From a virus, in IMG/VR virus record IMGVR_UViG_3300036857_000386, positions 1 to 64,000 of that record: a stretch of 64,000 nucleotides of DNA; one strand, 5' to 3'. Positions 1 to 7,596 of the stretch are shown piece after piece (positions within the stretch are counted from its first letter, which is position 1; each line of letters starts with the position of its first letter). A program made the position numbers and the translations under genes. The notes beneath the pieces were generated by a model. It was not told the origin of the DNA. It was given only the letters and a program-made list of their open reading frames with translations, and searched no databases.

Positions 1-570
1 GGCCGCCGGGTAGGCCCCTAGTTCGCATTGCGTGGCTTTTCCCTAGGTGTCCGGAGCGTTTCCAGACAGCCCAACGACAACCGGGGCGAGATGAGGCTAG
101 GCGAGAGCGCGGGCCGCAAGACGAGGTGTCACGTTGGACAGGGTTTCGGGTATGACGCGCAGGGTATCGCGCTAAGATCGGACTGGACACGGGCTGAAAG
201 GCTCTCCGCCACACGTGCGGAGTAACTCAATCGACGAGACAGCTAAGTCGCGTGGGCTCCCCTTCAGTGGGAAGCTTGGCGGTCGAAGATGGGAGCGCAA
301 ATGCTCAATGCGTGTGAAGACGGGCAGGTATCCTGCCGGGTAGCACTACTTCGAACCGGAAGACCGCCAAGCGTAGTGGCCATGACGTGTGGAATGTCAC
401 AACGGTTGAGAGGGGATGCGGCGTAACCGGACAACGACTCCGACGACACTGGCGATCCCTAATGAAGCAACACATCCACTCTCGTTATCGGCGTTATGCA
501 GAGCGAGAGCGCTTGTGTTGCACGAACGCAGTTACACATCGCTGCGCTTGTGCAACACAAGCAAATGGAC
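1..570 (+). ncRNA. Putative large structured noncoding RNA (5' end cut by window)
   Basis: No convincing protein is encoded here, but the stretch is full of perfect stems. GCTTGGCGGTC (274-284) pairs with GACCGCCAAGC (362-372) over 11 bp. Inside it sit GAGC/GCTC (293-296/303-306) and GGCAGG/CCTGCC (323-328/332-337). Upstream are CTCCGC/GCGGAG (204-209/217-222) and CCTAG/CTAGG (17-21/43-47). Downstream is a 13-bp stem (511-523/550-562) enclosing CGCAG/CTGCG. Nested, mostly perfect helices over half a kilobase without a coding frame are typical of ornate phage RNAs such as GOLLD or ROOL, but I recognise no family-specific core. The strand is inferred from the downstream genes. Boundaries are uncertain. 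Confidence 0.5.
511..562 (+). repeat. 13-bp perfect inverted repeat with nested stem
   Basis: GCTTGTGTTGCAC (511-523) and GTGCAACACAAGC (550-562) are exact reverse complements. The 26-nt loop itself folds through CGCAG (527-531) and CTGCG (542-546). There is no T-tract afterwards, so it is not a simple Rho-independent terminator. It ends 15 nt before the start codon of the small basic ORF at 578. It could close the upstream RNA or control translation of that ORF. Confidence 0.8.
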
Positions 571-577
571 ATCTACC

Positions 578-793
578 ATGGCCAAGGTCAATCGCTGTCG
601 TCGTGCCGACGCTGCCGCCAATGCGGCGCGTTGCGTGCACGTTGTCGCGGCGTCGCCGCGTCGCGGCGCGTCGGCTGCAGTCGCTCGCGCCAACGCCAAT
701 CATGGTTTCGGTTACCAGTCGGGCGTTAAGCACGCGTTGTCGCGTCAGCGCACGACGTGGGCGTCGCAATACGCCAAATCTCACGTAAAGTAG
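578..793 (+). CDS. Small basic Arg/Ala-rich protein, unknown
   Basis: This 71-aa frame starts MAKVNRCRRADAAANAARC and ends in Lys. It uses the G/C-rich third positions seen in the other phage genes and has a natural-looking composition (Arg, Ala, Ser, some Cys). No Shine-Dalgarno sequence is obvious. A 13-bp hairpin lies directly upstream. The high positive charge would suit nucleic-acid binding, but no domain is recognised. It could still be part of the structured RNA region rather than a gene. Confidence 0.45.
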   Translation: MAKVNRCRRADAAANAARCVHVVAASPRRGASAAVARANANHGFGYQSGVKHALSRQRTTWASQYAKSHVK

Positions 794-795
794 GC

Positions 796-1154
796 TAGTG
801 TCAGCTACCTCTGGTATGCAGGACACCGCTTTCGGACAGCGCAGCGCGTTTTCGGCATGCGCCAGAATCGTATTTCGTCCCTATATACTACGTATATAGG
901 GACGGCCTTAGTGCCGGCAATTTTTGGTGTCCTTATTGTCTGTAGTGTCAGGAGTCTTTTTATAAGCTTCATAGAGTCGATGCGTTTTTGCGAGAAAAAA
1001 TTCGCGCGCGAAAATGCCGACTCTAATTGGCTCTCTGCTGCAGAAATTACGCTGACACTAGGACACTAAACGCAGCAAGCGCGTTTAGCGTTGATTTCAT
1101 TGCCGTTTCAGCGACGTGCTGACACTAAACCGCATTAATGGTGTCTGACACTAA
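796..1154. repeat. Iteron-like TGACACTA repeats
   Basis: TGACACTA occurs at 1053-1060, 1120-1127 and 1145-1152 on the + strand, and as TAGTGTCA at 796-803 and 943-950. GGACACTA at 1061-1068 directly abuts the first + copy. The three + copies are followed by G, A or A, and both 1120 and 1145 extend to TGACACTAA. Such reiterated sites usually bind an initiator or repressor. No gene in the window can be named as the binder. Confidence 0.65.
876..904. repeat. 29-bp hyphenated palindrome
   Basis: CGTCCCTATATAC (876-888) is followed by the spacer TAC and by GTATATAGGGACG (892-904), a perfect 13-bp inverted repeat. It is AT-rich at its centre and GC-rich at its edges. As DNA it could be a dimeric-protein operator or extrude a cruciform. 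As RNA it would be a stable hairpin with a 3-nt loop. No T-tract follows. Confidence 0.85.
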
Positions 1155-1186
1155 GCGTAAATTCAGCCACTAAATGGACCAATCTG

Positions 1187-1780
1187 ATGTACGACCGCGA
1201 CATGCCGCGCATGCGTGCGCACGCTTTGGCGTCTCCTGAAGGCTTGACGGATGTCATTGCATTCGTGCTGTGCACGATCCAGCAGCCGCTGCAATCGGTG
1301 AAAAACCAGCTTGCCGACATCCGAGTCAACGGCGTTGACTCCAAATATCTGTTCGGTTCGAAGCGTGCCGGATACGCCTACGCGCAACAACACGCTTCCG
1401 TTCTGCATGCCGCAATCGTCGCTGCCGTGGCAAGCGACGACGTCGTTGGCGCAATCGACGTGCTCACCAACGTGCCTTCATTGGGCATCGTCAAGGCCGC
1501 GTTCGTCGCGCAGATATGCGGGCTGGATGTAGCTTGCATCGATACGCACAATTTGCGCGTGCTCAATCTGCCGGAAACGGCATTCCGTCTGGCCAAGAGC
1601 GTCAAGCCTGAAACGCGCCGCGCCAAGATCGCGCATTACGTCCAAGTCACGCGTGAAACCGGCGGAGCGCGTCACTGGTGGGAAACTTGGTGTGCATTCG
1701 TCGCGGGTTCGCGGCATAATCGCTCCTTGCCGACCGCCGACGCGGTCTCGGCTTTCCACGTGGATTGCCTACTGGCGTAG
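1187..1780 (+). CDS. HhH-GPD DNA glycosylase-like protein
   Basis: 197 aa. Residues 96-121 read VPSLGIVKAAF then CGLDVACIDTHN, a helix-hairpin-helix followed by a conserved Asp, as in the HhH-GPD base-excision glycosylases (OGG1/EndoIII group). Lys103 and Asp119 are candidate catalytic residues, although their spacing (16) is a little shorter than the usual 18-19. Such a protein would excise damaged or modified bases. The start ATG follows a GGACCAA element found before several genes here. It is the first clear gene after the repeat block and may be the first of the early operon. Family assignment rests on the motif only. Confidence 0.5.
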   Translation: MYDRDMPRMRAHALASPEGLTDVIAFVLCTIQQPLQSVKNQLADIRVNGVDSKYLFGSKRAGYAYAQQHASVLHAAIVAAVASDDVVGAIDVLTNVPSLGIVKAAFVAQICGLDVACIDTHNLRVLNLPETAFRLAKSVKPETRRAKIAHYVQVTRETGGARHWWETWCAFVAGSRHNRSLPTADAVSAFHVDCLLA

Positions 1781-1859
1781 GCAATCGCCTCGCTCTTGAG
1801 CCTGCTAGGCTGCTCGACTGCGGCCGATGCCGCGCCGATCATTGGGAGTAACCGCTATC

Positions 1860-2027
1860 ATGACGCGCTATTTCTACGCGTGCTGCTACCGCACGCTTGC
1901 CGAGGCCGAGCTTGCGCTGGTCGACTGCTTCGCCACGGGCGAGCTGGATTATGCCGACGCGCCGACAATCGAGTCGTACGTCGCTCGCAACGGCAAGCGC
2001 TATTACGGTATCAAGATCAGGGGGTGA
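1860..2027 (+). CDS. Small hypothetical protein
   Basis: 55 aa, starting MTRYFYACCYRTLAEAEL. The ATG at 1860 is chosen because GGGAG lies just upstream. It lies inside a CCGCTATCATGA element that recurs at other starts. The TGA stop is followed two bases later by the next ATG. No domain is recognised. Confidence 0.6.
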   Translation: MTRYFYACCYRTLAEAELALVDCFATGELDYADAPTIESYVARNGKRYYGIKIRG

Positions 2028-2029
2028 GA

Positions 2030-2236
2030 ATGCTCAACGTCTCTTTCCGCCGCGTCGGCGGTCTTCACTTCCTGCGCGTCGGCAGGCTGCAGATAAGCTG
2101 GTGCGTGTGCCGCGACTACCGCGACATCAACGCGCCCAATCCCCACAACGTGCTCCCTGAGCCCCAGCCCGCGCGGTTTCGGACCAGCGTGGACGGACAA
2201 CTGGTGCTCGGCTTTATCGACGAGGCCGCCATGTAA
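2030..2236 (+). CDS. Small hypothetical protein
   Basis: 68 aa, starting MLNVSFRRVGGLHFLRVG, with two Cys near the middle (WCVCRDYRD). The ATG sits just after the preceding stop, with AGGGGGTGAGA as ribosome binding site overlapping that stop, so translation is probably coupled. Function unknown. Confidence 0.6.
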   Translation: MLNVSFRRVGGLHFLRVGRLQISWCVCRDYRDINAPNPHNVLPEPQPARFRTSVDGQLVLGFIDEAAM

Positions 2237-2339
2237 CGGGATCACGCGACAGCCGGGACGCGCGGCGACCGAGGAATGCCTGAGCATGGCCAGCATGAAA
2301 CACGGCTGGCCATGAGTGGACATTCGGGGAGTTCGAGAA

Positions 2340-2555
2340 ATGAACGACGCCAAGTGCAACACCATGTTGTGGGGATACGGCCACGACGCCAAGCGTGACG
2401 CCATGCTGTGGGGTTACGGCCTCAGCAAGGGCCGCTACATGATCCTTGACGGCAACGGCGTCGTCATCTGCGGGCCGCAGCTTTCCTATGAGGCCGCGCA
2501 CCGCATCTGCCGCGAGCATAACCACATGATCGAGGACCTGCTCGACAGGGAGTAA
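2340..2555 (+). CDS. Small protein with a duplicated 13-residue unit
   Basis: 71 aa from the ATG at 2340, preceded by GGGGAGTTCGAGAA. The N-terminus holds two tandem copies of a 13-residue unit, DAKCNTMLWGYGH and DAKRDAMLWGYGL, encoded by a 39-bp direct repeat (2344-2421). The rest looks globular (GRYMILDGNG). No family recognised. The repeat suggests recent tandem duplication. Confidence 0.6.
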   Translation: MNDAKCNTMLWGYGHDAKRDAMLWGYGLSKGRYMILDGNGVVICGPQLSYEAAHRICREHNHMIEDLLDRE

Positions 2556-2560
2556 CCGCC

Positions 2561-2806
2561 ATGCCCAAATCGTTCACGCTCGACGGCAAGCGCCACAAGC
2601 TCGACCCGCGCGTGCCCGCGCGCCAGATCCAATGGCTTGTCGACCGCCTGCACGTCGCCACGCCCGACGAGGACCTGCGCGGCATCATCGCCAAGCGTGC
2701 CGCCGAAGGCTGGCCGGCGCATTGCCTGAAGCAGGCGCAGGAATTCGCGGTCTACTGCCACCGCAAGAACCAGAAGATGTATCTCTTCGTCATGAGAGGA
2801 CGTTGA
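2561..2806 (+). CDS. Small basic hypothetical protein
   Basis: 81 aa, starting MPKSFTLDGKRHKLDP. The ribosome binding site GGGAGTAACCGCC overlaps the stop of the gene before it. Positively charged with conserved-looking Cys and His, but no domain recognised. Member of the tightly spaced early operon. Confidence 0.65.
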   Translation: MPKSFTLDGKRHKLDPRVPARQIQWLVDRLHVATPDEDLRGIIAKRAAEGWPAHCLKQAQEFAVYCHRKNQKMYLFVMRGR

Positions 2807-2807
2807 C

Positions 2808-3188
2808 ATGTTCACCCAAAAGTTCGCCGCCTTCGCCTGCCTTGGCGACGTCATCACCTGCGACGTCGACGGGTTCACCGTCTACGCGCGCCTCGAATTC
2901 GACTACGACACCAAGGTCGACGACTTCGATTGCTACACGCCCGACGTGGTCGCGGCGTGGAACAACGACGACTGGCGTTTCGTCGGGGTCGTGCTCTCGG
3001 TCGAGCGTGCCGACGTGACCCTCGTCACCAACGGACCTTCGCTGTGGGGATGCGAGATGAACTTTCCGGCTGGCGACAACGCCCGCCTTGCCGAGGTGGC
3101 GAACGAGCTGCTGCCGGAAGCGCTCGATCTAGCCAAGGCCAAGCTCGCCGAGCTTTGCGCCGCAGCCAACAAGGAGAACGATCAATGA
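2808..3188 (+). CDS. Hypothetical protein
   Basis: 126 aa, acidic in its first half (FDYDTKVDDFDCYTPD), with an Ala/Leu-rich C-terminal helix. It starts one base after the preceding stop (GAGAGGACGTTGACATG) and overlaps the next gene by 4 bases (ATGA). Function not recognised. Confidence 0.65.
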   Translation: MFTQKFAAFACLGDVITCDVDGFTVYARLEFDYDTKVDDFDCYTPDVVAAWNNDDWRFVGVVLSVERADVTLVTNGPSLWGCEMNFPAGDNARLAEVANELLPEALDLAKAKLAELCAAANKENDQ

Positions 3189-3436
3189 GCTGGAAACCCG
3201 AGGTCACCACCGACAACGGCATCAATTGGGGCTCCAACGCGCTGCGCTTCGCAACGCGCGAGGAAGCCGAGCAGAACGTCCACGACCTGATGATGCGCTG
3301 GTGGTCCGTCACCGATACGCGCGTCGTCGAGTCCGACGATCCCGTCAACTACGCCTACGTGGATCACAAGCTGATCCCCGTCGACTTCTCCGGCGCGGAA
3401 GGTTTCCCCGAAGGTGGCGGCGGCATCATCGAGTAA
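3185..3436 (+). CDS. Hypothetical protein
   Basis: 83 aa, starting MSWKPEVTTDNGINWGSN and ending in a Gly-rich GGGGIIE tail. The start overlaps the preceding stop (ATGA) after AAGGAGAACGATC. No motif recognised. Confidence 0.6.
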   Translation: MSWKPEVTTDNGINWGSNALRFATREEAEQNVHDLMMRWWSVTDTRVVESDDPVNYAYVDHKLIPVDFSGAEGFPEGGGGIIE

Positions 3437-3521
3437 CACGTAGTGCCACCACGAAAGTGTGGCGGGCTCTTGGACCGTAGCCGCTGACCCACGGTCCCCA
3501 ACCAACAAGGACCAAGGACCA

Positions 3522-3719
3522 ATGAAGAACCTCGCACTCATCCTGGCATCATCCGCCTCGATCTTCTGCGCCTGCACCGTGTGGGCGCTCGACATCTACG
3601 CGCCGCGCGAGACGGTGCTCGTCGCGCAAGAGGACGACTGCCCCTACGCCTACGGCGTGCTCGCCCTCGATGCGGTTGCCCGTGTCGACGCTGGCCACGT
3701 CGCCTGCATGTACAGGTGA
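3522..3719 (+). CDS. Small exported protein
   Basis: 65 aa. The N-terminus is a signal peptide: Lys, then a hydrophobic Leu/Ala/Ser core with Cys near residues 17-19, then WALDIYAPRE. The mature part has a Cys pair. The ATG follows a doubled AAGGACCAA element. It may be periplasmic or a lipoprotein. Function unknown. Confidence 0.55.
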   Translation: MKNLALILASSASIFCACTVWALDIYAPRETVLVAQEDDCPYAYGVLALDAVARVDAGHVACMYR

Positions 3720-3722
3720 CCC

Positions 3723-3944
3723 ATGAGCAAGGCTGAAATATTTATCGGAGCACTGCTGCTTTCCATGCCATGGGGCATCGGCGCGGGTCTGACCATGGTC
3801 ATCTACGATCTGATCGTTCTCGACCGGCCGCTGTCGCAATGCGGAACATATCCCGGCGAGTTCATGCCGGGACGCCTGATCCTCGCAATCATCGGCGGCG
3901 TGGCGTTCGTCAAGCTGCTGATGCATGTCATCAGGAGAGCCTAG
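3723..3944 (+). CDS. Small membrane protein, two predicted helices
   Basis: 73 aa. Hydrophobic segments around residues 6-30 and 52-68 are separated by a polar loop (DRPLSQCGTYPGEF). It follows the exported protein by three bases, so the pair may act together at the envelope. It is far from the lysis genes, so I do not call it a holin. Confidence 0.55.
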   Translation: MSKAEIFIGALLLSMPWGIGAGLTMVIYDLIVLDRPLSQCGTYPGEFMPGRLILAIIGGVAFVKLLMHVIRRA

Positions 3945-3955
3945 ATCGCATTAAC

Positions 3956-4000
3956 TTATCCACAGCCTGACTGGCGCTGCGTAACATAACGCGCTATCAT
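3956..4000 (+). promoter_or_regulatory. DnaA-box match plus two recurrent phage motifs
   Basis: The gap before the 4033 gene holds TTATCCACA (3956-3964), a perfect match to the DnaA-box consensus, then GTAACATAA (3981-3989) and GCGCTATCAT (3991-4000). The last two belong to motif families that recur in the early region. TATCAT resembles a -10 hexamer in the alphaproteobacterial GCTAT context. This is likely the promoter of the 4033-7527 module. The DnaA box alone could be chance. Confidence 0.45.
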
Positions 4001-4032
4001 GTGCCAACTCACAGCAACAAGGACCAACCGAA

Positions 4033-4947
4033 ATGAATGCTCCCGCAACCACGCCCAACCTCTCCGCCATGCTGAGCCAAGTCGCCACCGTGGCGCGCGT
4101 CAGCACGTCCTCGCTGGGGCTGCGCCGCCTCGACAAGACCGCCTCGAAGGAATCGGACCGCGCCCACAACGCGCTGCAGGGCACCGCCAAGGTGACCGCG
4201 TCGCGCTTCTCCGGTGCCGAGGACCGCGTCAAGGAGATCAACGATATTGCAGCCGAGGTACGTGCCGGCCTGTTCTCGATGACCACGGCGTGGGGCGATT
4301 ACCGCCTGCTCGCCAACGTCAATCTGCAGAAATGGCTGGAATTCTACGCGCCGAAAAAGCAGGCCTACGACGCCAAGGTGGCGCGGCTCAGGGCCGACGC
4401 GCCTGCGCTGATCGCTCAGGCCGAGCGCAACAAGGGCAACTTCAACGTGGCGACCGTATCCGAGGACGAAATCGACGATGCGTTCTCGCTTGAGTTCGAC
4501 ATGCAGCAGATACCGGACTCCAAGAACTTCGCCGCATCCGGCGTGTCCAAGGAAGTCGAGGCGCACATGCGCCGTCACTTCGAGGCGGGCATCGAGGCGG
4601 CCTACAAGAACGCCCAGACCGATGCCATGCAGCGCGTCGCCAAGCCGCTGGGTCATCTGGTCGAGAAGCTCGCCGCCTACGACAAGGCGGCGGACGAGAA
4701 GGCGCGCGGCATCACCTCAGAGGGCAGCGTGCGCATGCATGCCTCGACGATAGGACACGTGCAGGACATCGCCAAGGTGTTCCGCTCGTTCAACCTCACC
4801 AACGATCCGCTGCTCGCAAGCGTGGCGGACAAGCTCGATGCCTTCGAAGGCATCGAGATCGAGGATATCAAGACGTCCGGCGATCTCAGGAAGGACCTGA
4901 CCAAGCGGGCCGACGAAATCCTCAACGATCTTCGCGATCTCATCTAA
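4033..4947 (+). CDS. MoxR-associated helical protein (DUF3150-like candidate)
   Basis: 304 aa, Ala/Lys/Asp/Glu-rich and probably mostly helical, with long amphipathic stretches and no catalytic motif. It starts after ACAAGGACCAACCGAA. It is the first gene of a three-part set with a MoxR-like ATPase and a VWA protein. Phage MoxR/CobS-type ATPases often sit beside a helical protein of about this size (DUF3150). That label is inference from position and size. It may be the adaptor or substrate partner of the ATPase. Confidence 0.5.
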   Translation: MNAPATTPNLSAMLSQVATVARVSTSSLGLRRLDKTASKESDRAHNALQGTAKVTASRFSGAEDRVKEINDIAAEVRAGLFSMTTAWGDYRLLANVNLQKWLEFYAPKKQAYDAKVARLRADAPALIAQAERNKGNFNVATVSEDEIDDAFSLEFDMQQIPDSKNFAASGVSKEVEAHMRRHFEAGIEAAYKNAQTDAMQRVAKPLGHLVEKLAAYDKAADEKARGITSEGSVRMHASTIGHVQDIAKVFRSFNLTNDPLLASVADKLDAFEGIEIEDIKTSGDLRKDLTKRADEILNDLRDLI

Positions 4948-4965
4948 CCAACAGGACCAACGGAA

Positions 4966-6075
4966 ATGGACAATCCCAACGTGAAGGTCCGCGACGCGGA
5001 CCTCGCAGCCTTCCTCGCGCTCGTCTTCGCGGCGGGCAAGACCCCCAAGATCAAGGGCCCGCCGGGCATCGGCAAGTCGAAAGGCGTCGAGCAGTACGCC
5101 AAGGATCAGGGCGACGACTACGGCTACTTCGAGATCGACATGTCGAAGGCCAACATCGGCGACTTTCAGGGGTTCCTGATGCCGCGCGAGGAGACCATGC
5201 TCGATGCCGACGGCAACTCGATGAGCTACATGGCGGGCCGCTACACCTACCCTTACTGGGCTTACGACAAGTTCTCGGGGCGGCCGCTGCACATGTTCAA
5301 GCGCGGCGTCGTCGTCTTCGAGGAATGGGGACAGGGCGACCCGGAGGTGAAGCGCGCGTCGGCGCCGATGATCTACGAGCGCAGGCTGGGGCTCTACCAC
5401 TTCCCCGGCTTCGACTGCGTGATGCTGTCGAACCGCCCGGAGGATCGCTCCGGCACCACCAAGGAATACGACTTCATCATCAACCGCACCACCGAGGTGA
5501 CGCTGCAGCCGACGCTGGACCACTTCCTCATGATCGGCACCAAGCTCGGCTTCACGCCGCTGACCATGGCGTTCGCGGCGCGCAACGAAGCCAAGCTGTT
5601 CACCGATCCCGAGGTGCCGAAAAGCCAAGGGCCGTGGATGACGCAGCGCTCGCTGCATGCGGCGGATGACCTGATCAAGACGGCGCTGTCCAAGGGCATG
5701 CCGCTCGAAAGCCCGCTGCTTCTGGTGGCGATGGCCGGCACCATCGGCTTTGGTAATGCCAACGCCTACATGGAGTTCGTCAAGTGCCGCACCGAAATCC
5801 CGACGCTGTCGAAGATCGTCGCGGATCCGATGAGCACGCCGGTGCCGACGCGCCTCGATCTCTTGACCTTCCTCGTCTTCGACATCGCCGCGAAGGCGAC
5901 GCACGCCAACATCGGTGCGCTCGCAACGTATGTGAAGCGCATGTCCGACGGCATGGGGGTGATGTTCTTCAACGCGGTGACGCGGCGCGATCCGACCATG
6001 GTGTCGACCGCCGAATTCTCATCCTTCGCCAAGGACAATTTGACCCTGCTCAGCGCCGTCGCGATGCGGCGCTGA
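4966..6075 (+). CDS. MoxR-like AAA+ ATPase
   Basis: 369 aa. Walker A GPPGIGKS lies at residues 31-38, Walker B VVVFEEWGQ at 115-123, and a sensor-1-like Asn at 156 (MLSNRPED), in the order expected of MoxR/CobS/RavA AAA+ ATPases. These hexameric ATPases remodel partner proteins or insert metal cofactors, usually with a VWA-domain protein, and one lies just downstream. It starts after AACAGGACCAACGGAA, the gene-leader element shared with its neighbour. The target in the infected cell is unknown. Confidence 0.85.
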   Translation: MDNPNVKVRDADLAAFLALVFAAGKTPKIKGPPGIGKSKGVEQYAKDQGDDYGYFEIDMSKANIGDFQGFLMPREETMLDADGNSMSYMAGRYTYPYWAYDKFSGRPLHMFKRGVVVFEEWGQGDPEVKRASAPMIYERRLGLYHFPGFDCVMLSNRPEDRSGTTKEYDFIINRTTEVTLQPTLDHFLMIGTKLGFTPLTMAFAARNEAKLFTDPEVPKSQGPWMTQRSLHAADDLIKTALSKGMPLESPLLLVAMAGTIGFGNANAYMEFVKCRTEIPTLSKIVADPMSTPVPTRLDLLTFLVFDIAAKATHANIGALATYVKRMSDGMGVMFFNAVTRRDPTMVSTAEFSSFAKDNLTLLSAVAMRR

Positions 6076-6091
6076 GGAAAGGAGGAAAGCA

Positions 6092-6259
6092 ATGGACGAA
6101 GACCTCGCCGAGAAGATCGCCCGCAAGCACGGCTGGACCACCATCGAGGAAGGCGGCTGGGACGGCAACCTGATCTGCCACCGCGATCACCTCGAAGACC
6201 GCGCAGGCAACGAGTACGGCTCATGGGCCGATTGCGTGAAGGAGGAAGCGCTATCATGA
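6092..6259 (+). CDS. Small acidic protein between ATPase and VWA genes
   Basis: 55 aa, starting MDEDLAEKIARKHGWTTIEE and ending CVKEEALS. It has a strong ribosome binding site (GGAGGAAAGC) and its stop overlaps the next start as ATGA, so it is very likely translated and coupled to the VWA gene. It contains a Cys-His pair (ICHRDHLEDR). No family known. Confidence 0.65.
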   Translation: MDEDLAEKIARKHGWTTIEEGGWDGNLICHRDHLEDRAGNEYGSWADCVKEEALS

Positions 6260-7527
6260 ATGTGCTGCCAAGGGAATCGACGCGCGCGGATTTGCCGACG
6301 TGCAGGGCCACGCGCGAGGAACAGAGGTTCGTCGACGACGGGCTGAGCTACCTGAACATGACCACGCCGTTCTGGTCGGGCGTGCTCTACCACTCCATGT
6401 ACATCGTCTTCACCGACGCGGTGCCGTGGGCGGCGACCGACGCGCACGTCATCTTCGTCAACGCCGCCGCCATGATCGCCGAGGGCTGGGGCATCGAGGA
6501 ATGCGCCTTCGTGCTCGCCCATGAGGTGATGCACTACCTCTACTGCGACCTGCTGCTGGCCATGGGATGGCGCGAGGCGAACAGCATCATCTGTCCGGAT
6601 GGCACCGTGCTGCCCTACGATCATCACCACATGAACCGCGCGATGGACTACCGCATCAACGCGGCGCTGGTCGACGCCAAGGTGGGGCGCATGCCCAAGA
6701 TCGGGCTCTACGACCCGTCGATATCGGCCAAGGGCATGGAGTCGTGCGTCGACATCTACGCCAAGACGTGGCGCGAGAGGAAGGACGGCGGCAAGGGCTT
6801 CGATGAGCATCTTGAGCCTTCGCCCGCCCAGCAGGAGGAAGAGAAAAAGAACGGCGACCTGAGACGCGCGGGGGCTATTGCCGCTGGGGTTCAGGCTGCC
6901 ACGGCGGCGGGCTCGGGAGCATTGCCCGCCGCCGTCAGGCAATTGATCGGCGAGATACTGGAGCCCAAGACCAGATGGCAGGACCATCTGCGCTCGTCCA
7001 TGCAGCGCGCCGCAGGCGAGCCCGCCCATGATTGGGGCAAGCTCGACAAGCGGCATATCGCGCGGCCCGAGCCGTGGGGCAAGATCGTCTTCGCCAGGCG
7101 CGCCGACTATGGCTGCGGCACGGTGGTGGTCGGCTACGACACGTCCGGCTCGTGCATCAAGCCCGAGGTGCAGCAGAAGTTCTTCTCGGAGATGGCGGCC
7201 ATCGTCGCTGACCTGAACCCGACGGAACTGATCGTCTTGTGGTGCGACACGCATGTGCAGCGCGTCGACCGCATCGAGGAGCCGAGCGATCTCGAACAGC
7301 TGAGGCTGGAGATCAACGCGGCGGGCGGCGCTCCCGGCGGCGGCGGCACGAAGTTCACGCCGGTATTCGACTGGATCAGGGACGAGCACGTCGAGCCGGA
7401 CATGGTCGTGTATCTCACGGATTGTCTCGGCTCGTTCCCCAAGAGCGAGCCTGACTACCACACGATATGGGCGAGCATCCGCCCCAACAGCAAGGTGCCG
7501 TTCGGCACGCTGGTCGAGATCGACTGA
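6256..7527 (+). CDS. HExxH metallopeptidase / VWA-like protein
   Basis: 423 aa. The N-terminal half has a zinc-protease signature HEVMH (89-93), with further His at 123-125 (YDHHHMN). After an acidic, Lys/Glu-rich linker (about 185-205) comes a VWA-like domain with DTSGS at 295-299, a MIDAS-type metal site. This pairing matches the putative metallopeptidase plus VWA-like proteins (DUF2201 type) that partner MoxR-like ATPases. The start ATG lies within GCGCTATCATGA after GGAGGAAGCG. The likely role is as effector or adaptor of the upstream ATPase. The substrate is unknown. Confidence 0.8.
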   Translation: MNVLPRESTRADLPTCRATREEQRFVDDGLSYLNMTTPFWSGVLYHSMYIVFTDAVPWAATDAHVIFVNAAAMIAEGWGIEECAFVLAHEVMHYLYCDLLLAMGWREANSIICPDGTVLPYDHHHMNRAMDYRINAALVDAKVGRMPKIGLYDPSISAKGMESCVDIYAKTWRERKDGGKGFDEHLEPSPAQQEEEKKNGDLRRAGAIAAGVQAATAAGSGALPAAVRQLIGEILEPKTRWQDHLRSSMQRAAGEPAHDWGKLDKRHIARPEPWGKIVFARRADYGCGTVVVGYDTSGSCIKPEVQQKFFSEMAAIVADLNPTELIVLWCDTHVQRVDRIEEPSDLEQLRLEINAAGGAPGGGGTKFTPVFDWIRDEHVEPDMVVYLTDCLGSFPKSEPDYHTIWASIRPNSKVPFGTLVEID

Positions 7528-7596
7528 CAGCTTCGCCTGCCGGCAAGGGGCCACCGGCACGCGTCTCCCATTCAACAGGCCACCAAGGAAACGAGC

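Larger units (their letters stand above)
794..1186. other. Gene-free AT-richer block with palindromes and repeats
   Basis: No credible gene. The block is visibly richer in A+T than its flanks. It holds a 29-bp palindrome (876-904), five TGACACTA octamers in both orientations, an 8-bp inverted repeat TAGAGTCG/CGACTCTA (972-979/1018-1025) enclosing the palindrome TTCGCGCGCGAA (1001-1012), and a CTAAACGC/GCGTTTAG hairpin (1066-1073/1081-1088). This density of symmetric sites suits a replication origin or a multi-operator control region in front of the early genes. Neither role is proven. Confidence 0.6.

Noticed and set aside
857-1069. 70-residue frame with a hydrophobic stretch
   Set aside because: It runs through the 29-bp palindrome and repeat block, has no ribosome binding site and lacks the codon bias of the phage genes.
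4717-5904. 395-residue - strand frame
   Set aside because: Antisense to the MoxR ATPase, whose Walker A, Walker B and sensor motifs are intact.
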